Below are positions 1-5,940 of a DNA stretch of 15,253 nucleotides, one piece after another. The number at the start of each line of letters is the position of its first letter. Within the stretch, counting starts at the first letter, position 1. The stretch is from contig CABUUD010000038.1 of NCBI GenBank assembly GCA_902494585.1, positions 1 through 15,253 on the forward strand, read 5' to 3'. This DNA comes from an uncultured Collinsella sp. (GTDB taxonomy: Bacteria; Actinomycetota; Coriobacteriia; Coriobacteriales; Coriobacteriaceae). The notes below the pieces were generated by a model. The model had not been told where the DNA came from and did not search any database. It saw only the letters and a program-made list of their open reading frames with translations. The translations under genes and the position numbers were made by a program.

Positions 1-390
1 CCGCTCTTTGGTGCCGCCTACGTCTTTAGCATCTGCAACGTGCAGGAGATGCTGCAGATCGACTCTTGCACCATCAACACCTGCGACTTCTTCCACGGCC
101 CCTTCGAGATCCTGGACAAGCGCACCTCGCTGTTCCAGCTCATCAGCGTCGGCCGCAGCCGCTGCAACGACGAGCGCGGCATCCGCTTCGTCAACCAGTA
201 CGGTGGCGAGCGCGTCTATCAGCTCGACGCCAAGGAGCTCGGCCTCAACGACATCAAGGACAGCGTGAGCGAATACTTCAACCACCTGATCTTTGCCCCG
301 ATTCTCAACAACGTGTACATGCGCGCGCTCTCTGCCGTCACCCACAAGGACTACATGACGCGCCGCTACATGTGGAAGCTGGATTACTAG
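1..390 (+). CDS. SIS-domain sugar-phosphate isomerase/deglycase (FrlB/AgaS-like), 3' part
   Basis: The reading frame is open from base 1, so the gene starts outside the window and only the last 129 codons are visible. The segment FFHGPFEILDK followed by a C-terminal TRRYMWKLDY is what I know from the SIS family around fructoselysine-6-phosphate deglycase (FrlB) and AgaS-type ketosamine-phosphate enzymes. HGPFE carries the acidic and histidine residues placed at the sugar-phosphate site in that family. These are cytosolic enzymes that isomerise or deglycate amino-sugar phosphates, often encoded beside a PTS or ABC sugar importer, but no upstream neighbour is visible here. An internal GTG at 40 is in frame but lies inside the conserved SIS fold, so it is not the start. 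The exact substrate cannot be told from this fragment. Confidence 0.8.
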   Translation, partial: PLFGAAYVFSICNVQEMLQIDSCTINTCDFFHGPFEILDKRTSLFQLISVGRSRCNDERGIRFVNQYGGERVYQLDAKELGLNDIKDSVSEYFNHLIFAPILNNVYMRALSAVTHKDYMTRRYMWKLDY

Positions 391-402
391 GGGATATTGG
401 TT

Positions 403-424
403 CCGCCGTTCTACCGAACGGCGG
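403..424. repeat. Perfect 9-bp hairpin behind the SIS gene
   Basis: CCGCCGTTC and GAACGGCGG pair perfectly around a 4-nt TACC loop, 12 bases after the stop codon. No T-run follows on either strand, so by itself it is not a canonical intrinsic terminator. It may protect the mRNA 3' end or act together with the hairpin at 475-504. Confidence 0.5.
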
Positions 425-474
425 ACCGGCCGACGCTGCGCACCCGGCATTTGGCCAATCTGCCGTTCAATTTC

Positions 475-506
475 AAAGGCGCGACCAGAAGGTCAGCGCC
501 TTTTCA
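475..506 (+). terminator. Intrinsic terminator of the SIS gene
   Basis: AAAGGCGC (475-482) pairs with GCGCCTTT (496-503). An inner GACC/GGTC stem closes a 4-nt loop, and TTTTCATTTC follows on the + strand. It ends the transcript of the upstream SIS gene before the convergent toxin-antitoxin operon. Confidence 0.7.
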
Positions 507-629
507 TTTCACGGCACCTTGGCTCAAACGGCGGGCTCTCGCTGACTTTTGTTCAACCTGCGGCGCTTTGCTGGCGCGGCCCTACCTGTGGACTCTCGCT
601 GACCATTATTCGACCAGAGGGGTCAAGCG

Positions 630-1124
630 CTATTTAAGCGTTGTTAGATAGTTTCTTGCGTCTTCTACACTCATTGCTGCGACGGGTGTGTGTGAGCAGA
701 GCTTGACATCGTTGGTGACCAGAAGGCCTGCCTTTGCGCGCATCGCTGCCGCGATGATTAAATCGTCTTCGTAATCGCTATGGAGCTTACGCTGCTTACT
801 CGCCATCCATATGTCGCTCAGGTCGCAGGGCACGGGCGTAGCAAGTTGCGACAACACATCAAGACAATCCCATGCGAGTGATGTCGCCGCCGAAGCAGCA
901 TCTTGAGACAGCGAACCGCGCTCTCGCCGATACCACGCCTTGTGTTCGCTCGAAATCAAATAGAACAGATCTTTGGACGATGTCGCCGCATACAGCAAAT
1001 CAACCTGAGCCGCACATGCATCACGTAGAAACTCAATCGCCGCCGAACGACCGCGTCGCTGGGGAATGAAATAATCGAGCCACACGTTGGTGTCAACCAA
1101 GATGCGCTTTGGATTCTCACTCAC
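630..1124 (-). CDS. PIN-domain toxin (VapC-like), second gene of a TA operon
   Basis: This 164-aa protein starts with RILVDTNVWLDYF, the beta-strand plus first catalytic Asp (residue 11) of PIN-domain ribonucleases. A downstream DYEDDLIIAAA segment and LVTNDVKL supply the remaining acidic cluster that binds Mg2+. PIN toxins cut tRNA, rRNA or mRNA and stop growth when not held by the antitoxin. The start is a GTG at 1122-1124 that overlaps the antitoxin stop codon by 8 bases (GTGAGTGA), so translation is probably coupled. Pairing a PIN toxin with a RelB/DinJ-like rather than VapB-like antitoxin is a mixed combination, though such pairs are known. Length is usual for the family and nothing suggests decay. 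The RNA target is unknown. Confidence 0.85.
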   Translation of the reverse strand: MSENPKRILVDTNVWLDYFIPQRRGRSAAIEFLRDACAAQVDLLYAATSSKDLFYLISSEHKAWYRRERGSLSQDAASAATSLAWDCLDVLSQLATPVPCDLSDIWMASKQRKLHSDYEDDLIIAAAMRAKAGLLVTNDVKLCSHTPVAAMSVEDARNYLTTLK

Positions 1125-1497
1125 AGAGCCAGCTCATCTCCTCGCCGTAGCGATCCGCGTAGGCGTTCCGTTTGAGTTCTTCATCGCCCGAAGGCTGAGC
1201 CTTAGCCAAGTCAATTTCCGATTCACGGCAAGCAGCAGCGAACAGTTGCGAACCCCGGTCGATGAGTTCGAGCTTGTGCTTGGCGACTTTCTCCCGCTCG
1301 CGCTGTTCCGCCCGGACACGACTGGGCGAAAGGAGGTCCTGGAGCGCGCCGGGGCGATCAGCCAGAGATGCCGCAAGTTGCCAGAGCGCACGCACCGCTT
1401 GGCTCGGTGTCATGCCAGCCCTGGAGAGAGCGGCGTCCCCACTCCTTTTAAGATCGGCATCGAGGCGCACGTTGATCTGAGCGGCTGTTGTGGTCAT
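1117..1497 (-). CDS. RelB/DinJ-family antitoxin
   Basis: This 126-aa protein is the first gene of the toxin-antitoxin operon. Residues 7-40 (INVRLDADLKRSGDAAL, then MTPSQAVRALW) match the ribbon-helix-helix of RelB/DinJ antitoxins: a short DNA-binding strand, then two helices. The charged C-terminal half, rich in Lys and Glu, would wrap the toxin. Such proteins neutralise the toxin by direct binding and repress their own promoter with it. ATG at 1495-1497 is preceded by AAGGAGGGG, a near-perfect Shine-Dalgarno sequence, which fixes the start. The inverted repeat over the promoter fits autoregulation. At 126 aa it is longer than a typical DinJ (about 85-90 aa), so it carries extra C-terminal sequence. 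Confidence 0.85.
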   Translation of the reverse strand: MTTTAAQINVRLDADLKRSGDAALSRAGMTPSQAVRALWQLAASLADRPGALQDLLSPSRVRAEQREREKVAKHKLELIDRGSQLFAAACRESEIDLAKAQPSGDEELKRNAYADRYGEEMSWLCE

Positions 1498-1520
1498 GAC
1501 CCCTCCTTAATACTTCAAAA

Positions 1521-1551
1521 CTATCATAAAACTCTATGGTAGATACGTAAA
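1521..1551 (-). promoter_or_regulatory. TA operon promoter with overlapping inverted repeat (operator)
   Basis: Read on the minus strand, TTTACG (1551-1546) and TATGAT (1528-1523) are separated by exactly 17 bases, a good -35/-10 pair upstream of the antitoxin Shine-Dalgarno. An imperfect inverted repeat, CTATCAT (1521-1527) and ATGGTAG (1536-1542), covers the -10 and spacer. This is where an RHH antitoxin would be expected to repress its own operon. The boxes are seen in the sequence; the operator role is inference. Confidence 0.55.
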
Positions 1552-1592
1552 GCATGTATAGCATTTATAAGCATTAGCCGTACTCTGTACAC

Positions 1593-1627
1593 AAAAAGCC
1601 GCCGAGGCACACTGCACCTCGGCGGCT
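1593..1627 (-). terminator. Intrinsic terminator of the M18 aminopeptidase gene
   Basis: AGCCGCCGAGG (1597-1607) pairs perfectly over 11 bp with CCTCGGCGGCT (1617-1627) around a 9-nt loop. On the minus strand the stem is followed by TTTTTGTGT. It lies about 85 bases past the aminopeptidase stop codon, with a dispersed repeat copy between stop and terminator. Confidence 0.8.
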
Positions 1628-1666
1628 ACGTATCACAGATCTAGTTCGTTTTCACCCTTTGCATTT

Positions 1667-1708
1667 GCCCAGATAAAACCTGCCAAAATTAACATCCCTT
1701 TTTGGTCG
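1667..1708 (-). repeat. Dispersed intergenic repeat, copy 1
   Basis: On the minus strand this reads CGACCAAAAAGGGATGTTAA, then TTTTGGCAGGTTTTATCTGG. Two other copies of the same roughly 42-bp sequence occur at 7338-7382 and 10907-10951. It lies between the aminopeptidase stop codon and its terminator, so it is transcribed as 3' UTR. No open frame is shared by all three copies. The family is unnamed to me. Confidence 0.75.
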
Positions 1709-1711
1709 ATT

Positions 1712-3097
1712 TTAGAGCTCTACGCTTTCGGCTCCATTGATGGTTAGGTCGCGCTCGTAGAAGGCCGTGAGGGCGCGGATGGCGTACATCACGTCGCGCA
1801 CGCCGCCGGTCTCGTAGCTCGAGTGCATGGCAAGCTGCGGCAGGCCCACGTCCACGGCATGCATGCTCGCTTGCATATTGGACAGATTGCCGAGCGTGGA
1901 GCCGCCGGCCATATCGCTCTTGTTGGCGAAGGCCTGCGTGGGCACATCGGCGTCATCGCAGATGGCCTGGAACACCGCGCGGCTAAAGGCATCGGTGCAA
2001 TAGTGCTGGTTGGCGGCTTCCTTGATGACAATACCGCCGTTGAGCACCACCTGGTTACGGGCATCGCACTTCTCGGCGTAATTGGGATGCACGGCATGCG
2101 CGTTGTCGCAGCTCACGAGCATCGATGCGGCAAGTGCGCGATGGTACGACTCGTCGTCAAAGCCCAGTGAGCCGTTAATGCGGCGCAGCGCATCGGCCAA
2201 GAACGTCGACATGGCGCCCTGCTTGGTCTCGGAGCCAACCTCCTCGTTATCAAAGCAGCAGAAGACCGAAACGTCGTGCGCGCTCTCGGCACCCAAAAAT
2301 GCCTGCAGCGAGGTGTAGGCGCAGGCCAGGTCGTCAAGCTTGGGCGTCGAGATAAACTCGTCGGCCCAGCCCCAAATACGCGCATCCTGACGATTGACCA
2401 GGAACAGATCGCGGCCCAAAATTTGCTCGGGCTCAACGTCCAACTCGTCGGCGATCAGAGCATCAAAGTCGCCCTGCTTAAGATCACCGGCGCTGATGAG
2501 CGGGCAGAGGTCAACGGCGCGGTTGGGCGCAAAGCCCTCGTTAACGCCGCGGTTCATGTGGATGGCAAGGCTCGGGATAATAGCGACCTCGCGCTCGGTG
2601 GCAAGCAGACGGCTCTCGATACGGTCGCCCTCGCGCACCAACACGCGGCCCGCGAGCGCCAGCGGGCGATCGAACCAGGTGTAGTCGATCATGCCGCCGT
2701 AGGCCTCGGTGTTCAGGCGCAGCGTCTCGCCCGCGCCGTCAAGCTCAGGCACGGCCTTGACCTTAAACGTCGGCGAATCGCTGTGCGACGCCGTCAGCTG
2801 AAAATGGTAGTCGCCGGCAACGCCGTCCTCGCCCCACGTCGCGGCCAGGTCCTCGCCCACCTTAAAGGCAACAACGCTCGAGGTATTGCGCTGCGTGTAA
2901 TAACGCCCGCCCGGCTCGATGTCCCACGCCGCGTTCTCGGGCAGGTAGGTAAAGCCCGCCTCGTCGAGCTCGGCCATAATGGTCGCCGCCGTATGGAACA
3001 TGCTGGGGCATGCCTCGATAAAGTCGATAAGGTCGTTGGCAGCCTCGATATCGTCGGCCGTCACGTGCGCGCGCTCGGGCGCTTCCTGATCCGTCAT
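1712..3097 (-). CDS. apeB: M18 family aminopeptidase (aspartyl aminopeptidase type)
   Basis: This 461-aa cytosolic zinc exopeptidase removes N-terminal residues, in this family preferentially acidic ones, from peptides. Metal-binding motifs of M18 are all present: HSDSP with His105 and Asp107, the KLDDL Asp pair at 255-256, DNEEVGS with Glu285/Glu286, and the C-terminal LAMHSSYE with His425. Length fits the family. I place the start at ATG 3095-3097, preceded by AAAGGGGAGAGC, because conserved sequence begins some 20 residues later (DLIDFIEACPSMFH). The frame stays open to ATG 3206-3208, which also has a good Shine-Dalgarno (AAAGGAG, 7 nt away), so a 37-residue basic extension is possible. 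The gene is divergent from the amide hydrolase at 3259 and ends in the terminator at 1593-1627. The symbol is by family resemblance. Confidence 0.9.
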   Translation of the reverse strand: MTDQEAPERAHVTADDIEAANDLIDFIEACPSMFHTAATIMAELDEAGFTYLPENAAWDIEPGGRYYTQRNTSSVVAFKVGEDLAATWGEDGVAGDYHFQLTASHSDSPTFKVKAVPELDGAGETLRLNTEAYGGMIDYTWFDRPLALAGRVLVREGDRIESRLLATEREVAIIPSLAIHMNRGVNEGFAPNRAVDLCPLISAGDLKQGDFDALIADELDVEPEQILGRDLFLVNRQDARIWGWADEFISTPKLDDLACAYTSLQAFLGAESAHDVSVFCCFDNEEVGSETKQGAMSTFLADALRRINGSLGFDDESYHRALAASMLVSCDNAHAVHPNYAEKCDARNQVVLNGGIVIKEAANQHYCTDAFSRAVFQAICDDADVPTQAFANKSDMAGGSTLGNLSNMQASMHAVDVGLPQLAMHSSYETGGVRDVMYAIRALTAFYERDLTINGAESVEL

Positions 3098-3258
3098 GCT
3101 CTCCCCTTTCGCTGGGTTGATGGTTCCCTCCAGCATACCCCGCCACGCCAGCACCGCACTCTTCATTCCGTGCTTAATTCCGCGCCGCTCACCAAGTTGA
3201 GCCATCATGCCCGCGCTCCTTTTGCGACAATTGCGCTAACAGGACGAGAGGAGCCGTC

Positions 3259-4344
3259 ATGAAGCCACGTAACATTGCCATCGCCTGCGGTGTCGCGGGA
3301 ATCGCCGTCGGCCTTGCCGCTGCCGCCGGCATCGTTTACCGCAAGCAAATCAAGTCCGCCGCGTCGCTCAAACGCTTGACCGGCTACGCAAATGGCTATG
3401 ACCTGTATGCAATCGACATCGCCTACGACTACGATCTTGATCGCATCATCGCCGCTGGCGTGCGCGACGACCAGGCCTACATCGATGCCGTGGTGGCGCA
3501 GGTGCTGCCCGGTGTGCCGGCGCATGTCCAGGCGCCCCAGTTTGCCTGCAGCGCTTTTGTCGCCGTAGATGCCGAAGGCCGTGTGCGCACCGGTCGCAAT
3601 TACGACTTTAAGGACGACACCTCGGCGCTACTGGTACGCAATCACCCACACGGCGGCTATGCCTCAATCGGGCTTGCCGCCCTTAACAACCTGGGCGATA
3701 ACACTCCGCTTAACTCCGTCGCCGGACGCGCCGCCGCACTCATGGGCCCGTTTGCCCAGCTCGACGGTGTTAACGAATGTGGCGTGTCCATTGCCGTACT
3801 CACCCTGGATTCCAAGCCCTGTGACCAGGACACGCAACGCCCCGTCATCAATACCTCGCTCGCCATCCGTCTGGTGCTCGACCGTGCCGCCACCACGCAA
3901 GAAGCTGTCGACCTACTTTCCGCCTACGACATGCACGCCATGGCAGGACGCGATTACCACTTCTTTATCAACGACGCCGCCGGTGACGCGCGCGTAGCAG
4001 AGTGGGATCCGCACGATACGGACCGCGCTTTCAAAGCGACTCCTGTACGCCAGGTTACGAACTTCTACGCCTGCTATGACGACGAAGTGCTGCCCAACCA
4101 AAAGAATGGCGAGCTGGGCCATGGTAAAGAGCGCGCCGTCGCAATCGCCGATGTCCTTGACGCCCATGTCGGTGCCCAAGACGAGGCAGTCGCTTGGAAG
4201 GCCCTGCGCGCCGCAGCACAAGAGCCCAATCCGGAAGACATCACCAGCAATACGCAATGGTCGGTCGTCTTTGACAATACCGAACCCGCTGCTGCCATCA
4301 CGCTGCGCCGTCACTGGGGCGACGTCGACGCCTTCGCACCGTAA
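3259..4344 (+). CDS. Membrane-anchored linear amide C-N hydrolase (Ntn hydrolase)
   Basis: The 361-aa protein has an uncleaved-type N-terminal membrane segment (residues 7-26), then YDLYAIDIAYDYDLD. The Ntn-hydrolase core follows: Cys97 in FACSAF as the expected nucleophile, GRNYDF at 112-117, and NTQWSVVFD near the C-terminus. The set matches the linear amide C-N hydrolase group related to choloylglycine hydrolases and penicillin V acylases. These split amide bonds of acylated amino acids or similar substrates, usually after self-cleavage exposes the Cys. The anchor would put the domain outside the cell. Gut Collinsella have bile-salt hydrolases, but those begin almost at the nucleophilic Cys, so I do not call this one. 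ATG at 3259 follows GAGGAG at good spacing. No clear terminator follows. The substrate is unknown. Confidence 0.8.
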   Translation: MKPRNIAIACGVAGIAVGLAAAAGIVYRKQIKSAASLKRLTGYANGYDLYAIDIAYDYDLDRIIAAGVRDDQAYIDAVVAQVLPGVPAHVQAPQFACSAFVAVDAEGRVRTGRNYDFKDDTSALLVRNHPHGGYASIGLAALNNLGDNTPLNSVAGRAAALMGPFAQLDGVNECGVSIAVLTLDSKPCDQDTQRPVINTSLAIRLVLDRAATTQEAVDLLSAYDMHAMAGRDYHFFINDAAGDARVAEWDPHDTDRAFKATPVRQVTNFYACYDDEVLPNQKNGELGHGKERAVAIADVLDAHVGAQDEAVAWKALRAAAQEPNPEDITSNTQWSVVFDNTEPAAAITLRRHWGDVDAFAP

Positions 4345-4413
4345 GGAGCCGGGCCCGTCAACCTTACGCCCGCCTGACGTTGTTTACATTTCTATACGCT
4401 TGAGCTAACACGT

Positions 4414-4446
4414 TTTACCCCCGTATCAACAGTGTGCGGGGGTAAA
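4414..4446. promoter_or_regulatory. 10-bp palindrome/hairpin in the pfkA leader
   Basis: TTTACCCCCG (4414-4423) and CGGGGGTAAA (4437-4446) are perfect inverted arms around 13 bases, ending about 40 bases before the pfkA start codon. No T-run follows, so it is not a terminator. A possible -10, TATAAC at 4460-4465, would place the right arm in the -35 region (operator). A possible upstream promoter, TTGAGC (4400) with TATCAA (4424), would instead place the hairpin near the mRNA 5' end. I cannot decide between these. Confidence 0.4.
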
Positions 4447-4484
4447 CTTATGCGCATGTTATAACTTGCCCGGAAGGATTCATC

Positions 4485-5564
4485 ATGCTTAGGATCGGTC
4501 TTCTTACCAGTGGCGGCGACTGCCAGGCACTCAACGCCACCATGCGCGGCATCGTCAAAACGCTTATGACCAATAGCGAAGAACCTATCGAGATCTATGG
4601 TTTTGAGGATGGCTACCAGGGCCTTATCTACAGCAGATTCCGTGTCATGACGCCCGCCGATTTTAGCGGCATCCTCACCCGCGGCGGCACCATCCTGGGC
4701 ACGAGCCGTACGCCGTTCAAGCGCTTGGATACTCCCGAGGCCGATGGCGTCGAGAAGGTGCCCGCGATGGTCCACACCTATCACAAGCTGCAGCTCGACT
4801 GCCTGTTTATGCTGGGCGGCAACGGCTCCACCAAGACCGCCAACCGTCTGCGCGAAGAGGGCCTCAACGTTATCGCCCTGCCCAAGACCATCGATAACGA
4901 CACCTGGGGCACCGAGCTGACGTTTGGCTTTACGAGCGCCATCGACGTCGCCACCAAGTGCATCGACGACATCCACACCACCGCTTCGAGCCATGGGCGC
5001 GTGTTCGTTATCGAGATCATGGGCCACAAGGTTGGCTGGATCCCGCTGTATGCCGGCGTCGCGGGCGGCGCGGATGTCATCTTGATTCCCGAGATCCCCT
5101 ACGACATGGATAACGTCATCAAGACCATCGAGCATCGCATGGAGACCGGCAGCCGCTTTACCATCGTGGCCGTCGCCGAGGGCGCTATCTCCAAGGAGGA
5201 CGCGGCGCTGTCCAAGAAGGAGTACAAGAAGAAGCTCGCCGAGCGCACGAGCCCGTCAATCGTGTACGACATCGCCAAGGAGATCGAGGCCAAGACCGGT
5301 CGCGAGACCCGCGTCGCCATCCCCGGCCACACGCAGCGCGGCGGTCAGCCCGATGCCCAGGACCGCATCTTTGCGACCCAGTGCGGCGTTGAGGCGGCAC
5401 TGGGCTGCCTGCGCGGCGAGTTTGGCTACATGATTGCTCTGCGCGACGGCAAGATGTGCCACATGCCGCTCGAGGATGTCGCCGGCAAGCTCAAGTATGT
5501 CGACCCCCAGAGCGATCTGGTGCGCGAGGCCAAGGCGTTGGGCATCAGCTTCGGCGACGAATAG
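4485..5564 (+). CDS. pfkA: 6-phosphofructokinase (PfkA family)
   Basis: This 359-aa cytosolic enzyme phosphorylates fructose 6-phosphate to fructose 1,6-bisphosphate in glycolysis. Motifs in order: nucleotide loop LLTSGGDCQALNA (residues 7-17), GGNGS (111-115), catalytic PKTIDND (133-139) with the base Asp, MGHKVGW (179-185) and the substrate loop GHTQRGG (281-287). Gly at the GGNGS position is usual for ATP-using enzymes. PKTIDND, with Lys, is shared by PPi-using and the actinobacterial group III enzymes, so the phosphoryl donor (ATP or PPi) is not fully settled. The usual MGR motif reads MGH here. ATG at 4485 follows GGAAGGA. The gene stands alone, and a large hairpin structure begins at its stop codon. 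Confidence 0.92.
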   Translation: MLRIGLLTSGGDCQALNATMRGIVKTLMTNSEEPIEIYGFEDGYQGLIYSRFRVMTPADFSGILTRGGTILGTSRTPFKRLDTPEADGVEKVPAMVHTYHKLQLDCLFMLGGNGSTKTANRLREEGLNVIALPKTIDNDTWGTELTFGFTSAIDVATKCIDDIHTTASSHGRVFVIEIMGHKVGWIPLYAGVAGGADVILIPEIPYDMDNVIKTIEHRMETGSRFTIVAVAEGAISKEDAALSKKEYKKKLAERTSPSIVYDIAKEIEAKTGRETRVAIPGHTQRGGQPDAQDRIFATQCGVEAALGCLRGEFGYMIALRDGKMCHMPLEDVAGKLKYVDPQSDLVREAKALGISFGDE

Positions 5565-5732
5565 CCTCGGCCGAAACCGCCCCATCGGAGGCCCCAGGGC
5601 TTACCTCCCAAATCGTCCTCGGACATATCAGGACCCCGCCGTGCGCTTCGCGCGGCGGGGTCCTTCCGCCCTGCGGAAAGATTTGGGAGGTAAGCCCTGG
5701 GGCCTCCTGCGGTAACTAGGGAGGCCGGGGCT
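5563..5732. repeat. 170-nt nested inverted repeat (multi-branched fold) after pfkA
   Basis: A perfect 28-bp outer stem (5587-5614 with 5680-5707) encloses three hairpins: GTCC/GGAC at 5615-5624, a perfect 12-bp stem 5630-5641/5653-5664, and TTCCGC/GCGGAA at 5664-5678. Pairing continues outside the main stem as ACCGC/GCGGT (5576-5580/5709-5713) and AGCCTCGGCC/GGCCGGGGCT (5563-5572/5723-5732, one wobble or mismatch). The fold begins in the pfkA stop codon. It may include the gene's terminator, but no strong T-run follows. It could equally be a MITE-like insertion or a structured RNA. Confidence 0.85.
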
Positions 5733-5769
5733 ATTCATCTTCGTGCTGCGGATGCCTGACCTGAAATTC

Positions 5770-5796
5770 AGTTGCGGTGAAATAGTTCCTGCTTAG
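5770..5796 (+). repeat. Single arm of the AGTTGCGGTG repeat family
   Basis: AGTTGCGGTGAAATAGTTCC followed by TGCTTAG matches the left arm and start of the loop of the inverted repeat at 6933-7003 (AGTTGCGGTGATATAGTTCC). No matching right arm is found here. The two members lie on either side of the HTH gene. Confidence 0.65.
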
Positions 5797-5823
5797 CCCG
5801 CAAATGGCTGGTCATTAGGGGTT

Positions 5824-5894
5824 GCTACCGGTAGTTGCGGTAGGGTTGGAGCAGATTCTAACTAGAAATGGTGGTCGCTACCGGTTGTTCTCGG
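5824..5894 (+). promoter_or_regulatory. Direct repeats upstream of the HTH regulator gene
   Basis: GCTACCGGTAGTTGCGG (5824-5840) and GCTACCGGTTGTTCTCGG (5877-5894) are near-identical direct repeats with starts 53 bases apart. The first also contains a CTACCG/CGGTAG inverted repeat. They lie 45-120 bases before the start of an HTH gene, a plausible place for an autoregulatory operator. I see no convincing -35/-10 pair, so the role is conjecture. Confidence 0.4.
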
Positions 5895-5940
5895 CATACT
5901 CGGCTCATTCGATTACGGTCACCACATGAAAGGAACTGTC

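Noticed and set aside
403..424. 9-bp hairpin as the terminator of the SIS gene
   Set aside because: No T-run follows; the hairpin at 475-504 with TTTTCATTTC is the better terminator.
534..615. Near-duplicate CTCTCGCTGAC...TTCGACC segments between the SIS gene and the PIN toxin
   Set aside because: The match is short and imperfect (about 24 bases) with no structure or further copies; kept as unexplained background.
2276..3262. 328-codon + strand open frame opposite the aminopeptidase gene
   Set aside because: It is antisense to a clear M18 protein with conserved motifs, has no recognisable domain and no Shine-Dalgarno; GC-rich codon bias produces such shadows.
3259..4344. Bile-salt hydrolase
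   Set aside because: Bile-salt hydrolases start almost at the catalytic Cys; here 96 residues with a membrane anchor precede it, and the flanking motifs fit the wider amide-hydrolase family.
4392..5135. 247-codon minus-strand open frame opposite pfkA
   Set aside because: Antisense to a conserved phosphofructokinase; composition is typical of a shadow frame.
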